This document shows positions 45,101 to 54,190 of a stretch of DNA of 64,000 bases, piece by piece (position 1 is the stretch's first letter; every line of letters starts with the position of its first letter). The translations under genes and the position numbers were made by a program. Source of the DNA: Aquarana catesbeiana (Eukaryota > Chordata > Amphibia > Anura > Ranidae); the NCBI RefSeq assembly GCF_042186555.1, contig NC_133325.1:297566543-297630542 (forward strand). The letters are read 5' to 3'. The notes below the pieces were generated by a model. The model saw nothing but the letters and a program-made list of their open reading frames with translations. It searched no databases and had not been told where the DNA came from.

Positions 45101-46902
45101 CTGGCGCTAATCTGACGCTGCCTGGGGCGACGCATATCACCGCCAGGCGATCAGGGGCTAAACCTTTATTCGGTAATAAACGGCGGGTGCCCTGACACTA
45201 TAAAAAATAAACGAACTAACCAGCGTCACTCGTAACAGTTATACGGTGATCAGTGGTGAAAGGGTTAACTAGGGGGCAATCAAGAGGTTAAAACCTTTAT
45301 TAGATAGTATATGGGGGTCCCTGTCGCTATAAAACGCTGACGGCGAACCTAAATATTTACGTCTCTAACTAGCGTCACCAGCGACACTAATACAGCGATC
45401 AGAAAAATGATCGCTTAGTGACACTGGTGACAGGGGGTGATCAAGGGGTTAAAACTTTATTAGGGGGGGTTAGGGGGGTATCCTAGACCTAAAGGGGGGT
45501 AATACTCACTGCCCTAACACTGTAACTGTCACAAACTGACACTATGCAGTAATCAGAAAAAAAAAAAAAAAAATACTGCTAATGTCAGTTTGTGACGGGG
45601 GGGGTTGATTGGGGGGGGATCGGGGGGCGATCGGGGGGGATCGGGGGTGTAAAGTATGCCTGGCATGTTCTACTGTGTGTGTTTGTGTTGTGTGGACTTA
45701 CATGTCTTCTCTCCTCGGCGCTGGACGGAAACTGCCAGACCGAGGAGAGATGACATCACATCCTCTGCCTGTGTGAAACTACACACAGGCAGAGGAGGAT
45801 TCCCATTGGCTGGGAGCGATCGCGAGGGGGGGGCCACGATCGGATGGTCTCCCCCTCGCCTCCCGACGCTCCCAGTCAGATGCCGACCGCCGATGGCACC
45901 GGGGGGGGGTCCGATCGGACCCCCCGCCCGCGGGAGGCAGATCACGTACAGGTACGTGATTCTGCCTGCCCGTGCCATTCTGCCGACGTATATATACGTT
46001 AGGCGGTCGGCAAGTGGTTAAAAGGGCAACTTTAATGTTCATGGGCCCATTATTCGTTCGTATCAAACATTTTTATTTCGGCCTCTAGAACACCATTGTT
46101 TAGGCCATATGCATTTTCACACATTTTTTGGGGCCTACTTGGATGCCAAATATTTGTTTGTGTAGATGGGTTTGTTACTAGAATGAAATGACAACTAGAT
46201 TCTGTGTAAGGAGAGGACACAGAGCAGCTGTTTTCACATCTGGACACTGGAGCACTAGTGTGGGACCCCAGAACACCATTTTTATTAGGGGGGGCACACA
46301 GGTGCTCCAGTGTATACTATAGGGGGGTCTCCATCTGTGAAGCTTGTACCAAACAGGTAAAGTATTGCAGCTTGACAAAGGGCAATAAAAAAAATATACA
46401 TCTTGGAACTCGGCTAAAATAGACAATTGTACCCCACTTCCAAGCAATGTTTCCTATTTCTAGTTCTGCCATCAAATATCTGTGTGCTAATTATACCATT
46501 TTTGTTTTACATAGGGGAGAAAAGACTCGGAGGACACCCCTCATCCGAGGAGACCAGAGACCCCCCCCCCTCTGGAAGAAGGGGAAATACCAACCCAAGA
46601 AGCTGAGCAGGAGGAAGAAGAAGACGTGGTGGAGATTGGCACCACAACAGGTGAGTGTCTGCGACCACAGACTCAGGTAAACGAGATGGATGGTGGCAGA
46701 TTTTTGAGACCTTTTTTTTGTTCTTTATCTCTTTTTAGGTGACCGTGATGTGAGGGATCCTGAACGCTTTACTTCAGAAAGTGCCCAGATCCTGATCGGG
46801 GAGATCATGGGGTGTAATCTCCAATTGCAAAACATCCAGAAACAAATCAGTGATGTTATTAAAAAAAATAATAACATCATTGATGTTTTGGGGCGAATTT
46901 AA
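39145..46902 (+). CDS. Myb/SANT-like (NAIF1-type) protein of the Harbinger element
   Basis: Three exons on the plus strand: 39,145-39,499, 46,515-46,650 and 46,739-46,902 (donors A|GTAAGT and CAG|GTGAGT, acceptors ACATAG|GG and TTTTAG|GT), about 217 residues. The Myb/SANT trihelix domain follows an acidic, Ser-rich start: MSFGEMLEMVDIMRKSDY, RKAKIIGKVVRSLERNFG, RSKDQLRKRWSDLKLREPEQ. Exon 2 is acidic (EQEEEEDVVEIGTTT). Exon 3 ends in a helical segment (LQNIQKQISDVIKKNNNIID). The exon lengths sum to one base more than a multiple of three, and the break lies at the C10 run (46,561-46,570), so this copy is frameshifted there. In known Harbingers the Myb-like partner carries the transposase into the nucleus and to the element ends. 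Intron 1 is about 7 kb because of a piggyBac-type block. MMAEL at 39,145 was chosen over an upstream ATG at 39,064, which lies in the CpG-rich interval. Confidence 0.82.
40410..42400. repeat. ~2-kb imperfect palindrome of ~390-bp units
   Basis: A unit with AATGACCCCATTTTGGAAAG, CCAATCACTGCCTTCAGGAT and ACATATGCCCATGGCC occurs several times (387-bp period between 40,201 and 40,588), then in inverted order. Positions such as 41,147-41,172 and 41,640-41,665, or 40,860-41,060 and 41,760-41,950, mirror each other about a centre near 41,405. An exact local palindrome CTAAGGGCGTACGCCCTTAG lies near 41,470. Open frames here are mirrored on the two strands and are not genes. Confidence 0.85.
42443..43638 (+). 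mobile_element. 1.2-kb TTAA-type MITE, sister of 20,316-21,476
   Basis: The start CCACTTGAAGACAAAGCCC is preceded by CTAA; the end AAAAATGG is followed by TTAA (43,639-43,642). The interior parallels 20,316-21,476: CACACAGTATTTGCGCAG, GATTTACAGAGGAGGTC, CGGCGATACCTCACATG, and the AGGCATCATTC segment near the end. The imperfect left tetranucleotide is probably a mutated TTAA. Confidence 0.75.
43978..44168 (-). pseudogene. piggyBac-type transposase C-terminus (Cys-rich domain)
   Basis: The minus strand ends with CCVCSKCGYRRDTRYYCPSC followed by PDNPGLCIGECFERYHS, the Cys-rich zinc-binding C-terminus of piggyBac-like transposases. The preceding RHFLYVLPSTP and RTPPKK residues are in a different frame; the shift falls at the T6-G7 homopolymer (44,106-44,118). 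The catalytic core is absent, and upstream sequence is non-coding. It supports the piggyBac assignment of the surrounding TTAA-bounded block. Confidence 0.85.
44431..45126. repeat. 344-bp tandem duplication
   Basis: Two consecutive copies start with TTGCCAGTTCACCAAAACGC (44,431 and 44,775) and end near GACGCTGCCTGGGGC. They are nearly identical except for a short insertion with ATTGATCCGATCAGATACT in the second copy and a few substitutions, so the duplication is recent relative to other repeats here. Each contains the self-complementary AGCGATCGC and GATCGATCGATAC. Confidence 0.9.
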
Positions 46903-46903
46903 A

Positions 46904-47760
46904 CCCCACAAAATCACCTGTTTTATTTGGTCCAATCTTCCAAAAATTTTTAAAATGTTTAGAAAAGCCAAATTTGGAGGATGCACACAGTGTGCCAACA
47001 TGTGCTATCTGCCATCACGGGAGATCAATGGACGCGTTTTGGGGGGTGCAACACCTTCCTCAATTATAAAGTAGCGGTGAGGAAGGGCTTTCTCCCCCAA
47101 AACACGTCCCTTGATCCCCCGTGATGGCAGATAGCACATGTTGACATTTGTAAATTGGTGTGCATCTTCCAAATTTGGCTTTTCCAGGGGTGATTTCCCC
47201 CCATCTGAACGCTATATCAAACACAGTTCCTAAATACTCATGTCTGATATAGCCTTCAGGTTTTACCTAATGTGAACTTTGTAAGTTCAAGTTTTTTGGC
47301 TTTCTTGTTGGTTTTACACAGGCCTGTTTTATCTGAAATGGTTATTTCGAGTTTTGATAATGCTACTGCAAAAATTGTTATACAACAAACATGTTGGTTT
47401 GTTTTAAAAACCTTTCGTAAATGCACATGTGATTGTGCAGGTATAAAAAAGTGCCTTACTCAAGAATGTGTGGATTATTGTCTCAACACTACAACACTTT
47501 TGGGGTGATGTAATTGCTGTTTTATGCAAAAATGGGGGTTATTTCCTAAGGGAAAATACACTTTGCACTACAAGTGCAGGTTCAGTGCAGTTGCAAGTGC
47601 ACTTGTAGTGAAATGTGTTTTTGCATTTAGGAAGTACCAGCCAACAGTGTTTTTTATAAGGTTACCCAATCACGCCATTTTCTGCACTCCAGACATTTCT
47701 GTCAGGGTCAGCTAAAACAAACACAAGCAGTAAATGGCCACAAAGAATTTCTTTTGGTTG
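46904..47760. other. Convergent 3' spacer with local inverted repeat
   Basis: 46,960-47,100 and 47,095-47,185 form an inverted repeat: TGTGCTATCTGCCATCACGG faces CCGTGATGGCAGATAGCACA, and CCAAATTTGGAGGATGCACA faces TGTGCATCTTCCAAATTTGG in part. Another short palindrome, AAGTGCACTTGTAGTG with CACTACAAGTGCAGG, lies near 47,565-47,610. No gene. Confidence 0.7.
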
Positions 47761-47763
47761 TTT

Positions 47764-47769
47764 TTTATT
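47764..47769 (-). terminator. Polyadenylation signal of the transposase gene
   Basis: AATAAA on the minus strand lies about 12 bp past the terminal stop codon of the transposase (47,781). Confidence 0.55.
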
Positions 47770-47780
47770 TGAAAAAGGTG

Positions 47781-49966
47781 TCACAGATTGTCTGGCATAT
47801 TGATAGCCCCCCTACCCGCAAAGAACTCCAGGTATCGTAACCGGACATCACGGGCATTCAGGGAGGGCAAGCCAGGACGGCCGCTTTCAAGCGCCATCAG
47901 TGTTGATGGATTTGGGATTCCGGCCTCAGGCCCAACTGAGCCAGCATAGTTGGCTGAATGTTTTCATAGAAAATTATGGAGAACACAGCAGGCAAGTATT
48001 ATATGGTTCAGTTTATACTCCGCCATATGGATGGGTGTCAGAAATAATTGGAACCGGCTGGCCATGATTCCAAATGTGTTCTCCACCACTCTTCGGGCTC
48101 TGGCCAGCCGGTAATTAAAAACCCTCTGTTCCGGGGTGAGGGTCCTCATCGGGAATGTCCGCATCAGGTGGTCCCCCAGCGCAAACGCTTCATCAGCAAC
48201 GAACACAAATGGGAGACCTTCAACATTGTCCTCTGGAGGTGGCAAGTCCAAGCTGCCATTCTGGAGACGCCTGTAGAACTCCGTCTGGGCGATCACTCCA
48301 CCATCGGACATCCGGCCATTCTTCCCCACGTCCACATACAAGAACTCGTAATTAGCCGACACCACCGCCAACATCACTATACTATTAAACCCCTTGTAAT
48401 TATAATAGTACGACCCCGAGTTGGGTGGTGGGACGATGTGGACGTGTTTCCCATCAATTGCCCCTCCGCAGTTAGGAAAGTCCCACCGCTGGGCAAAGTG
48501 GGAGGCCACAGTCTGCCATTCCTGTGGCGTGGAAGGAAACTGTTGAGGAAAAAACAATAAACATTACTATTTTTTCACAGAAACATGGCAAGCAGATTAG
48601 ACACAAACATTATGGGGCAACCTTCAGATAGCATTTATTAAGGGGAATTTAACAACAACAAAGTATAAGGTACACCTATCATATTCCCCATCCCCCCCCC
48701 CCTCTCATGGGCCATTTCTAACATTATAGGGGGGGAACTCTTGGACAGGTAACCCTCTTCACTTCATTTAGAGATGAATGCCTAAATAATGGGTATTACT
48801 TGGAACAGCCCCTCCTTAGTTACACTATTGGCAGCCCACTGGACAGGTAAGAAGTGTCATAATACAAAGATATAAATACACACTGTACACATTTGAGCAC
48901 ATTTGGACATTCTGCTATTACCTATCAAGATCATAATAGGATACAAGAACTTTAAACAGTACCATTGGAAAGTATACAGGCAGGCCCTTGCACTACATGC
49001 TTTGGGCAATTCATCCATAAATCTGAGCACTAAAGAGATGGGTATAGTGTGTATGGGTTTGGCAAAGTCAGCAGATAGATGATTGAGGATAGATAGAGAA
49101 TTGGGATCAGCTGACTTAGCAGTTGGGGGAGGGAGGGTTACAAAAAATTTGGGGACACCACAAAAAAAAGCCTCTGGCCCTCTGCCTGAATTTAAATCAA
49201 AAATAACATTTCCAAACATTTTAGGGGGTGTTTGGGGTAAAGCGCTACTATGGAGCTGAAAAAATACATTGTTAAGTGACTACATGAGGTGAATATAGGC
49301 TAGGAGACACCATGCTGGGGAGGTTATTGAAGGGCAAATATGTATGAAGGACCTAAAATAATAATTATATAAAAATCCAGCATGCATGAGAACAAAGGGG
49401 ACATTCACAGCATATTACAATCATGGTAATTAGGGAATGAGGAAAGAAATACAATATATTAGCAAACATTCAATACCATAAAATGTGATATAAAAGGATA
49501 AAAATCTTACCTTCATATACTCCTTCTGCAAGACCTGGATGATGGCAGAACAGGTCTCTGGGATAATGATCCCCAGAGCCTGGGGGGAGATGCCTGTCGA
49601 GAACTTGAGGTCCTGCAGGCTTCTCCCTGTGGCCAAATACCGCAAGGTAGCGACCAACCTCTGCTCCGGAGTGATGGCTTGCCTCATGCAGGTATCCTGC
49701 CTGCTGATATAGGGGGTCAGCGAAGCCAACAGACGGTGAAACACGGGGTCCGTCATCCGGAGAAAGTTCCTGAAATCATCAGGATTATTCTCACGGATCT
49801 CACGGAGCAAAGGCATATGACAGAACTGGTCACGCTGAAGCAACCAATTCTTGGTCCATGAACTCCTCCCCACCCTGTTCATGGACTGGACTTGTGTCAA
49901 GGTCAGGACCCCAACACCAAGCCCCCGCACAGCACGAACTCTACGAGGAGTACGCATACGAAACAT
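47781..49966 (-). pseudogene. PIF/Harbinger DDE transposase (HARBI1-like)
   Basis: Exon 1 (49,966-49,511) encodes the N-terminus and helix-turn-helix region (RNFLRMTDPVFHRLLASL, ITPEQRLVATLRYLATG, LKFSTGISPQALGIIIPE). Exon 2 (48,539-47,781) encodes the nuclease, joined in phase 0 (ATGAAG|GTAAGA, CAACAG|TTTCC). Motifs: FPNCGGAIDGKHVHI (Asp 181), NYKGFNSIVMLAV, VDVGKNGRMSDGG (Asp 222, 231), FVFVADEAF (Asp 268), FNYRLARARRVVENTFG (Glu 305), LACCVLHNFL. Asp 181, Asp 268 and Glu 305 are the likely triad. An in-frame TGA at 47,966-47,964 (codon 344) is followed by about 60 further codons of typical C-terminus to a stop at 47,781. If read as a truncation, 343 residues remain with all acidic residues present. 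This is the enzyme that cuts the TGCCCCG ends and inserts at TWA. Confidence 0.9.
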
Positions 49967-50445
49967 GGCTAGAAAACGGTCGGCTGCTCAGAACGAAGTA
50001 ACAGAATGCACTGAAGAACAGCAAGGCCTGTGAAGAGCGACCTGAAAACCAGTAACGAACGAACAAGAATACAGTGACTAAAGTCACGCGGAACTTGCTT
50101 GCACGCACTGAAGAGCAGATACAAACCCACAAGCACAAACTGAACGGCAGAAAACGATCTGAAAGCCACGAGTCTGAAAAAGCGCGAATCGTCTCTCACC
50201 AAACTTTTACTAACATGAGATTAGCAAAAGGAGCCCAAAGGGTGCCGCGCTTGGTTCTGAACCGGCCTTTTCTAGTCTCGTCGTACGTGGTGTACGTGAC
50301 CGCGTGGTTGTCGATCGGAAATTCCGACAACTTTGTGCGACCGTGTGTAGGCAAAACAAGTTTGAGCCAACATCCGTCGGAAAAAATCAGAGGATTTTGT
50401 TGTCGGAATGTCCGAACAAAGTCCGACTGTGTGTACGGGGCATAA

Positions 50446-50654
50446 CAGTGTAGTAGAATCAAAGCAATGTAAAAATCAGCCGGCCGGCTAAAGCAATCAC
50501 CCGTCCTGCAGACGGTACACGCAGCACGTCAGCACGTCAGCTCCTCCCGACGTGCGTTTAGTCACACTCTTTCTCTCATTCTTTCCCTGGTGAACCTTTA
50601 TTATTCACCTAATTATCTATTCATTCCACTTAGAAGACCCGGATTTGAGTCTAA
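50446..50654. other. Right flank of the Harbinger element
   Basis: No gene. GCACGTCAGCACGTCAGC is a short direct repeat near 50,523. From 50,598 the sequence enters the inverted repeat shared with 36,300-36,357. Confidence 0.5.
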
Positions 50655-51052
50655 TGCCGCGTACACACGGTCGGACTTTACGTCGGACTTTGCCCGGCGG
50701 ACTTTTCGACGTACTTTCCGACGGACTTTGTGAATGAACGGACTTGCCTACACACAATCCACCAAAGTCCGTCGAATTCGTACGTGATGACGTACGACCG
50801 GACTAAAACAAGGAAGTTCATAGCCAATAGCTGCCCTAGCGTGCCTTTTTGTCCGTCGAACTAGCATACAGACGAGCGGACTTTTCGACCGGACTCGATT
50901 TCAACGGATAAATTTTAAACAAGTTTAAAATCTAAGTCCGTCCAACTTTTGAGAAAACAAAGTCCGCTGGAGCCCACACACATCGAATTGTCCGACGAAA
51001 TCCAGTCCGCCGGGCAAAGTCCGCCGTAAAGTCCGCTCGTGTGTACGCGGCA
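50655..51052. mobile_element. 398-bp Harbinger-type MITE
   Basis: Ends TGCCGCGTACACACGGTCGG and (reverse complement) TGCCGCGTACACACGAGCGG lie between TAA triplets (50,652-50,654; 51,053-51,055). The mirror arm at about 36,306 (CTCAAATCTGGG preceded by GGCCTTAGA) is the empty site with a single TAA. The interior is rich in GTCCG/CGGAC. It is related to the 19,089 copy by TGCCGC ends. Confidence 0.92.
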
Positions 51053-51678
51053 TAAGGCCTTCTCACAACACTTTTTTATGGACTAATTTTTCACTTAATT
51101 AATGCCGTAATAATTAATCAGTGTTGGTTTAATATTTTTAGATTATTCGGGTGTATTGGAACTAGCCATAGTTTTTCGATCTCTGTCTACTTATTGTATG
51201 ATTTTTGAGTAAACCATGAAGCCACAGCTCTTAGTTGTGCAGCTTGATAAAACTCCTATTTTTAATGTATACTGTTAGACAGGACAATTCAGTTGGTTAG
51301 AAGGCTGCTCAGTAAGTTGAGCCCAGAATTTCTTTGGTTTTGTTTTGCATGCGTTGCTCTTCCATGTGCTCCTTGCTGCAAAAGGCCAGTTATAGGTGGG
51401 GACAGTGGCCATTTGTTTGTACTTTATGCTGATACAAGCTATTGTGAAGTGAAAGTGTTTGCTAACATTGTGGTTTACCTGAGTACACTTAGGAAATTAG
51501 TAAATATGAGTGTGATTTTAAAGGCTTTTAATAAATTTGATTTTAAAATAGAAATACACTGGTATGTCTCTGTCTTGAGTGATGGCAGGAAAGTGGAAAA
51601 TATCTGGTTTACTGGCTCATCAAGAGGGAAAAAGGCCTTATATCACTGATCTCTATAATGTGCAAGTCATTTTGTTAA

Positions 51679-52137
51679 AGGAGAAGTTCACCTCTTAAAA
51701 AAAATTATACATTTTTTTTTTACTAGAAGCCCAGAAAGCATTGCTCCAGCGATCAGCAGATTGCGGGTACCATGCAGACCTCCTGCAGACTTGTCAGTGT
51801 ATCTCTCCGCTTGTACCTTGTATGGGCAGGCAGATACACACTGACAGGAAGAGACAATGAACTACCAGAGCGCTCAACAACACCATGGTAGTTCATTGAA
51901 AACTACATGCCAAAAGTCACAAAACTCTTTGATAAATGACACAGCCAGGTGAGTGGAGCCCTGCATGGCCATGTTTTTTTTATAAATAGTAACAGCAAGC
52001 GTGGGGGGGGGGAAGCCCCACTTTCTGTCACTAGATTCAGTTGAGCAGGCAGTGGCTGAAGGAGTGGAAACATGTTACATGTTCCACCCTATGAATGGGT
52101 GGAACATGTAACATCTTCCCAAAAGTGAACTTATCTT
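51679..52137. mobile_element. 459-bp TTAA-flanked MITE
   Basis: TTAA (51,675-51,678) with AGGAGAAGTTCACC and GTGAACTTATCTT followed by TTAA (52,138-52,141). The left arm (reverse complement near 31,235) shows TTTTGTTAAGGTGTGAGC without insert, an empty-site control. The internal short palindrome ATGTTCCACCC with GGGTGGAACAT lies at 52,079-52,110. Confidence 0.9.
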
Positions 52138-52350
52138 TTAAGGTGAGAGCACATCTTGAGTAAAGTACTTTGCGATGGAGGAGAAATGGAGTGAATCACT
52201 GAAGAAATTGTACTGATTTATCAGAAAGAGTGATACATATGTTATCCAGGGCATAGGAATGATATGTAATATATAGTATCCAGTTTGTGGGACTGATACA
52301 ATTAACACTGAAATGAAGATTTCAACACTACACTATTATATTTATTTTGT

Positions 52351-53816
52351 GGATTTATGTTAATTAACATATAAAACATGTAGCGGTCACCTAATTTCAA
52401 GTAGGTGAGCTTTTGGTGTTTAAATGACAGAGTACAGTTTCAGGTAAATTTAGCCAGGCTTGCATTGTGATTCCAGGCCTGGGTGTTTATTTTAGGAACT
52501 GGGAGTCAGTGTAGTGCAGGGTGTGGCCACCTGTGCTTGGACCCAGAGATACCTCCTTGTACTTTCAGTGGAAATGGTTCTGGAAGAAAGGTTGGACTTA
52601 GGATCTGAGTGGCAGGCAGCTCATGTGTGGAGTTCTGGCCAATCATTAATTTGTTTGGCAGCAGGCGGGACTCCCATATAAGCTGGGGTCACATGCTGTT
52701 GGGGAGTTCCAGAGAGGGAGTGATCAGAGAGAGAGTCCCCTGCGGGGAGCAAAGCACAGCCCCCCTACGGGGAAGGGGGGGACCAGGCCACACGGAGGAG
52801 AGGAGTTAGTGACACCGCACAGCATGTAGTCGCTGGTGTCGCTGGATGCCCCCCTGCGGGGAGGGGAGAGTACCAGACTGGAGAGGAGGGATTGAGGAAC
52901 CATCAGGAAGAAGTAGCAACTAAGCGGAAGAAGCCTGGGTGATCGACCGTTTGTGAGTGGCACATGGACTGTTGATCAAGTGAGTGAAAGCCCAGGGGAG
53001 CGGTACTACCAGAGGCTGAGGGATGTTGGTACAGCCAGTGAGACAGGTGATGGTGGCCTGTGACTTTGGGTTCAACAATGCCCCAGGATTCCAATCAGTC
53101 AGGCGGGAGGAATTATTCAGAGTAATCTCTTCTTTAGCTCAACTTGGAAGTACTGTACAGACGGGAAGTAGTGGTCAAAAGGTGGCGGTAGAGCTCCGAG
53201 CACAGATAGAGATACAGATTGTTCTAAAAAGGTCTACGGGTGAAGAAATTATTCAAAATGACTCCTTACTACAATAGCCTATGTATTCTCTAGTAATTAT
53301 ACCAAAGTCTATATGCAAATTATTCAGAGTGGCTCTTTGCTATTCACTTTCATTGATCTCAAAGACCAGACTACTCCCGTTTTCCCATGAAAAGTTATTC
53401 AGAGTGACTTTTCATTATCCACATTGTTCTAAGTCTTTGCATAAGAAGGCAAAGGAAAGATTATGAAGCAGCAAAAGAGCATCTCAGAAAACCCCTTTTC
53501 CTATCCCAGTTCATGTTATACAAATAAAAGCAAGAGAAAAGTACAATATGGACTGTTTCTATTTCTATGGGTTGCGATGGGCTATGTGGTGAATGTGAAT
53601 TACGGATAGAACACACAAACTGCAGCTCCTACGGAGGTCGTGCGCTACAAACACATAATACAATAAGTAGGAAATTAACAGCTCAATGCCTATAGCTACA
53701 AAGGTAAATGAGAGCACCTTTTAAAGTGATTTTACTGCTTGTTCTGTATACTTAAATTATTTGGTGTTCATAGTCTAGGAACACATTAACTTTAAAATGT
53801 GTTTCAATTTCCATTG
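52351..53816. other. Unassigned sequence with GC-richer block 52,500-53,100
   Basis: 52,640-52,900 has CATATAAG (52,675), repeated AGAGAG tracts and two similar CCCCCTRCGGGGA segments, which could be part of an LTR or promoter, but no partner copy is present in the window. At 53,110-53,400 the phrase AATTATTCAGAGT recurs, with variants, four to five times at irregular spacing. No domain-bearing ORF. Confidence 0.4.
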
Positions 53817-53818
53817 TA

Positions 53819-54190
53819 TTAACTGCTTGCCACCTGGCCACAATACATTTACTGTGGCAAAGCGGCACGGGCAGGCAAGATCACGCACACGTACCTCATC
53901 CTGCCTCTTCTGGGTAAGGGGTGTGCGGCGCGCTGCTCCCTCCACCCAGTCACCTTGAGCGGCTGGGTGATCATGTGATTGCTATGCGATCACATGATCA
54001 CAATGTCATCAAAGCTGCAATGAATGAATTTCATTCATAAAATCTGTCATTCCTATAGTGATGCTGTGATTGGCCAACAGCTATCACATGGTACCTTGGT
54101 CAATCGCAGCACCCTGTACCAAGTGATAGCTGTGGGATAATCACATCACACAATAGTTAATCACAGCTGTTATGTCTGTACCTGGACACT
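53819..54190. mobile_element. piggyBac-like repeat end
   Basis: TTAACTGCTTGCCACCTGGC followed by GGCACGGGCAGGCA resembles the reverse complement of 45,900-46,021 (TTAACCACTTGCCGACCGC and GGCACGGGCAGGCAGAATCA). Internal palindromes such as GTGATCATGTGATTG and CGATCACATGATCAC are present. The right end is not defined. Confidence 0.6.

Larger units (their letters stand above)
39585..46017. mobile_element. 6.4-kb TTAA-bounded piggyBac-related composite
   Basis: TTAA at 39,581-39,584 with CCACTTCAGCCCCGG and TTAA at 46,018-46,021 preceded by GGTCGGCAAGTGG give matching CCACTT ends. Between them are a large palindromic region (40,410-42,400), a nested 1.2-kb TTAA-type element, a transposase C-terminus and a tandem duplication. 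It may be one element that grew by rearrangement or two that inserted next to each other. It splits the first intron of the Myb-like gene without touching splice sites. Confidence 0.7.
36681..50442. mobile_element. 13.8-kb PIF/Harbinger DNA transposon with three genes
   Basis: The left end TGCCCCGTACACACGGTCGG and the right end (reverse complement TGCCCCGTACACACAGTCGG) are flanked by TAA at 36,678-36,680 and 50,443-50,445, the 3-bp duplication of this superfamily. Inside are a MADF protein gene (minus), a Myb/SANT-like gene (plus) and a HARBI1-like DDE transposase gene (minus). The outer ~240 bp left and ~170 bp right are homologous to the two 434-bp MITEs in the window. A 6.4-kb TTAA-bounded block (39,581-46,021) has been inserted in an intron; without it the element would be about 7.3 kb. 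Confidence 0.93.
50598..52350. repeat. Right arm of the ~21-kb inverted-repeat composite
   Basis: Reverse complement of parts of 30,985-36,357, in opposite order. It is interrupted by the MITEs at 50,655 and 51,679, whose empty sites are preserved in the left arm. Outside 52,350 similarity stops. No flanking duplication was seen by eye. Confidence 0.75.

Noticed and set aside
45656..46066. Overlapping Arg/Gly/Pro-rich frames on both strands
   Set aside because: GC-rich terminal region of the piggyBac-related block; no recognisable protein.
48048..48560. Plus-strand 170-codon frame
   Set aside because: Antisense shadow of the transposase nuclease exon.
49851..50033. Plus-strand frame MVHELLPTLF
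   Set aside because: Antisense to the first exon of the transposase, which has convincing motifs and splice sites on the minus strand.
36681..50442. Reading the 13.8-kb interval as a Maverick/Polinton or Helitron
   Set aside because: No polymerase, protein-primed ends, helicase or Rep motifs; ends, TAA duplications and the HARBI1-like nuclease identify Harbinger.
52600..53100. Possible LTR or host promoter with CATATAAG
   Set aside because: No second copy, no flanking duplication and no downstream gene in the window; kept only as unassigned sequence.
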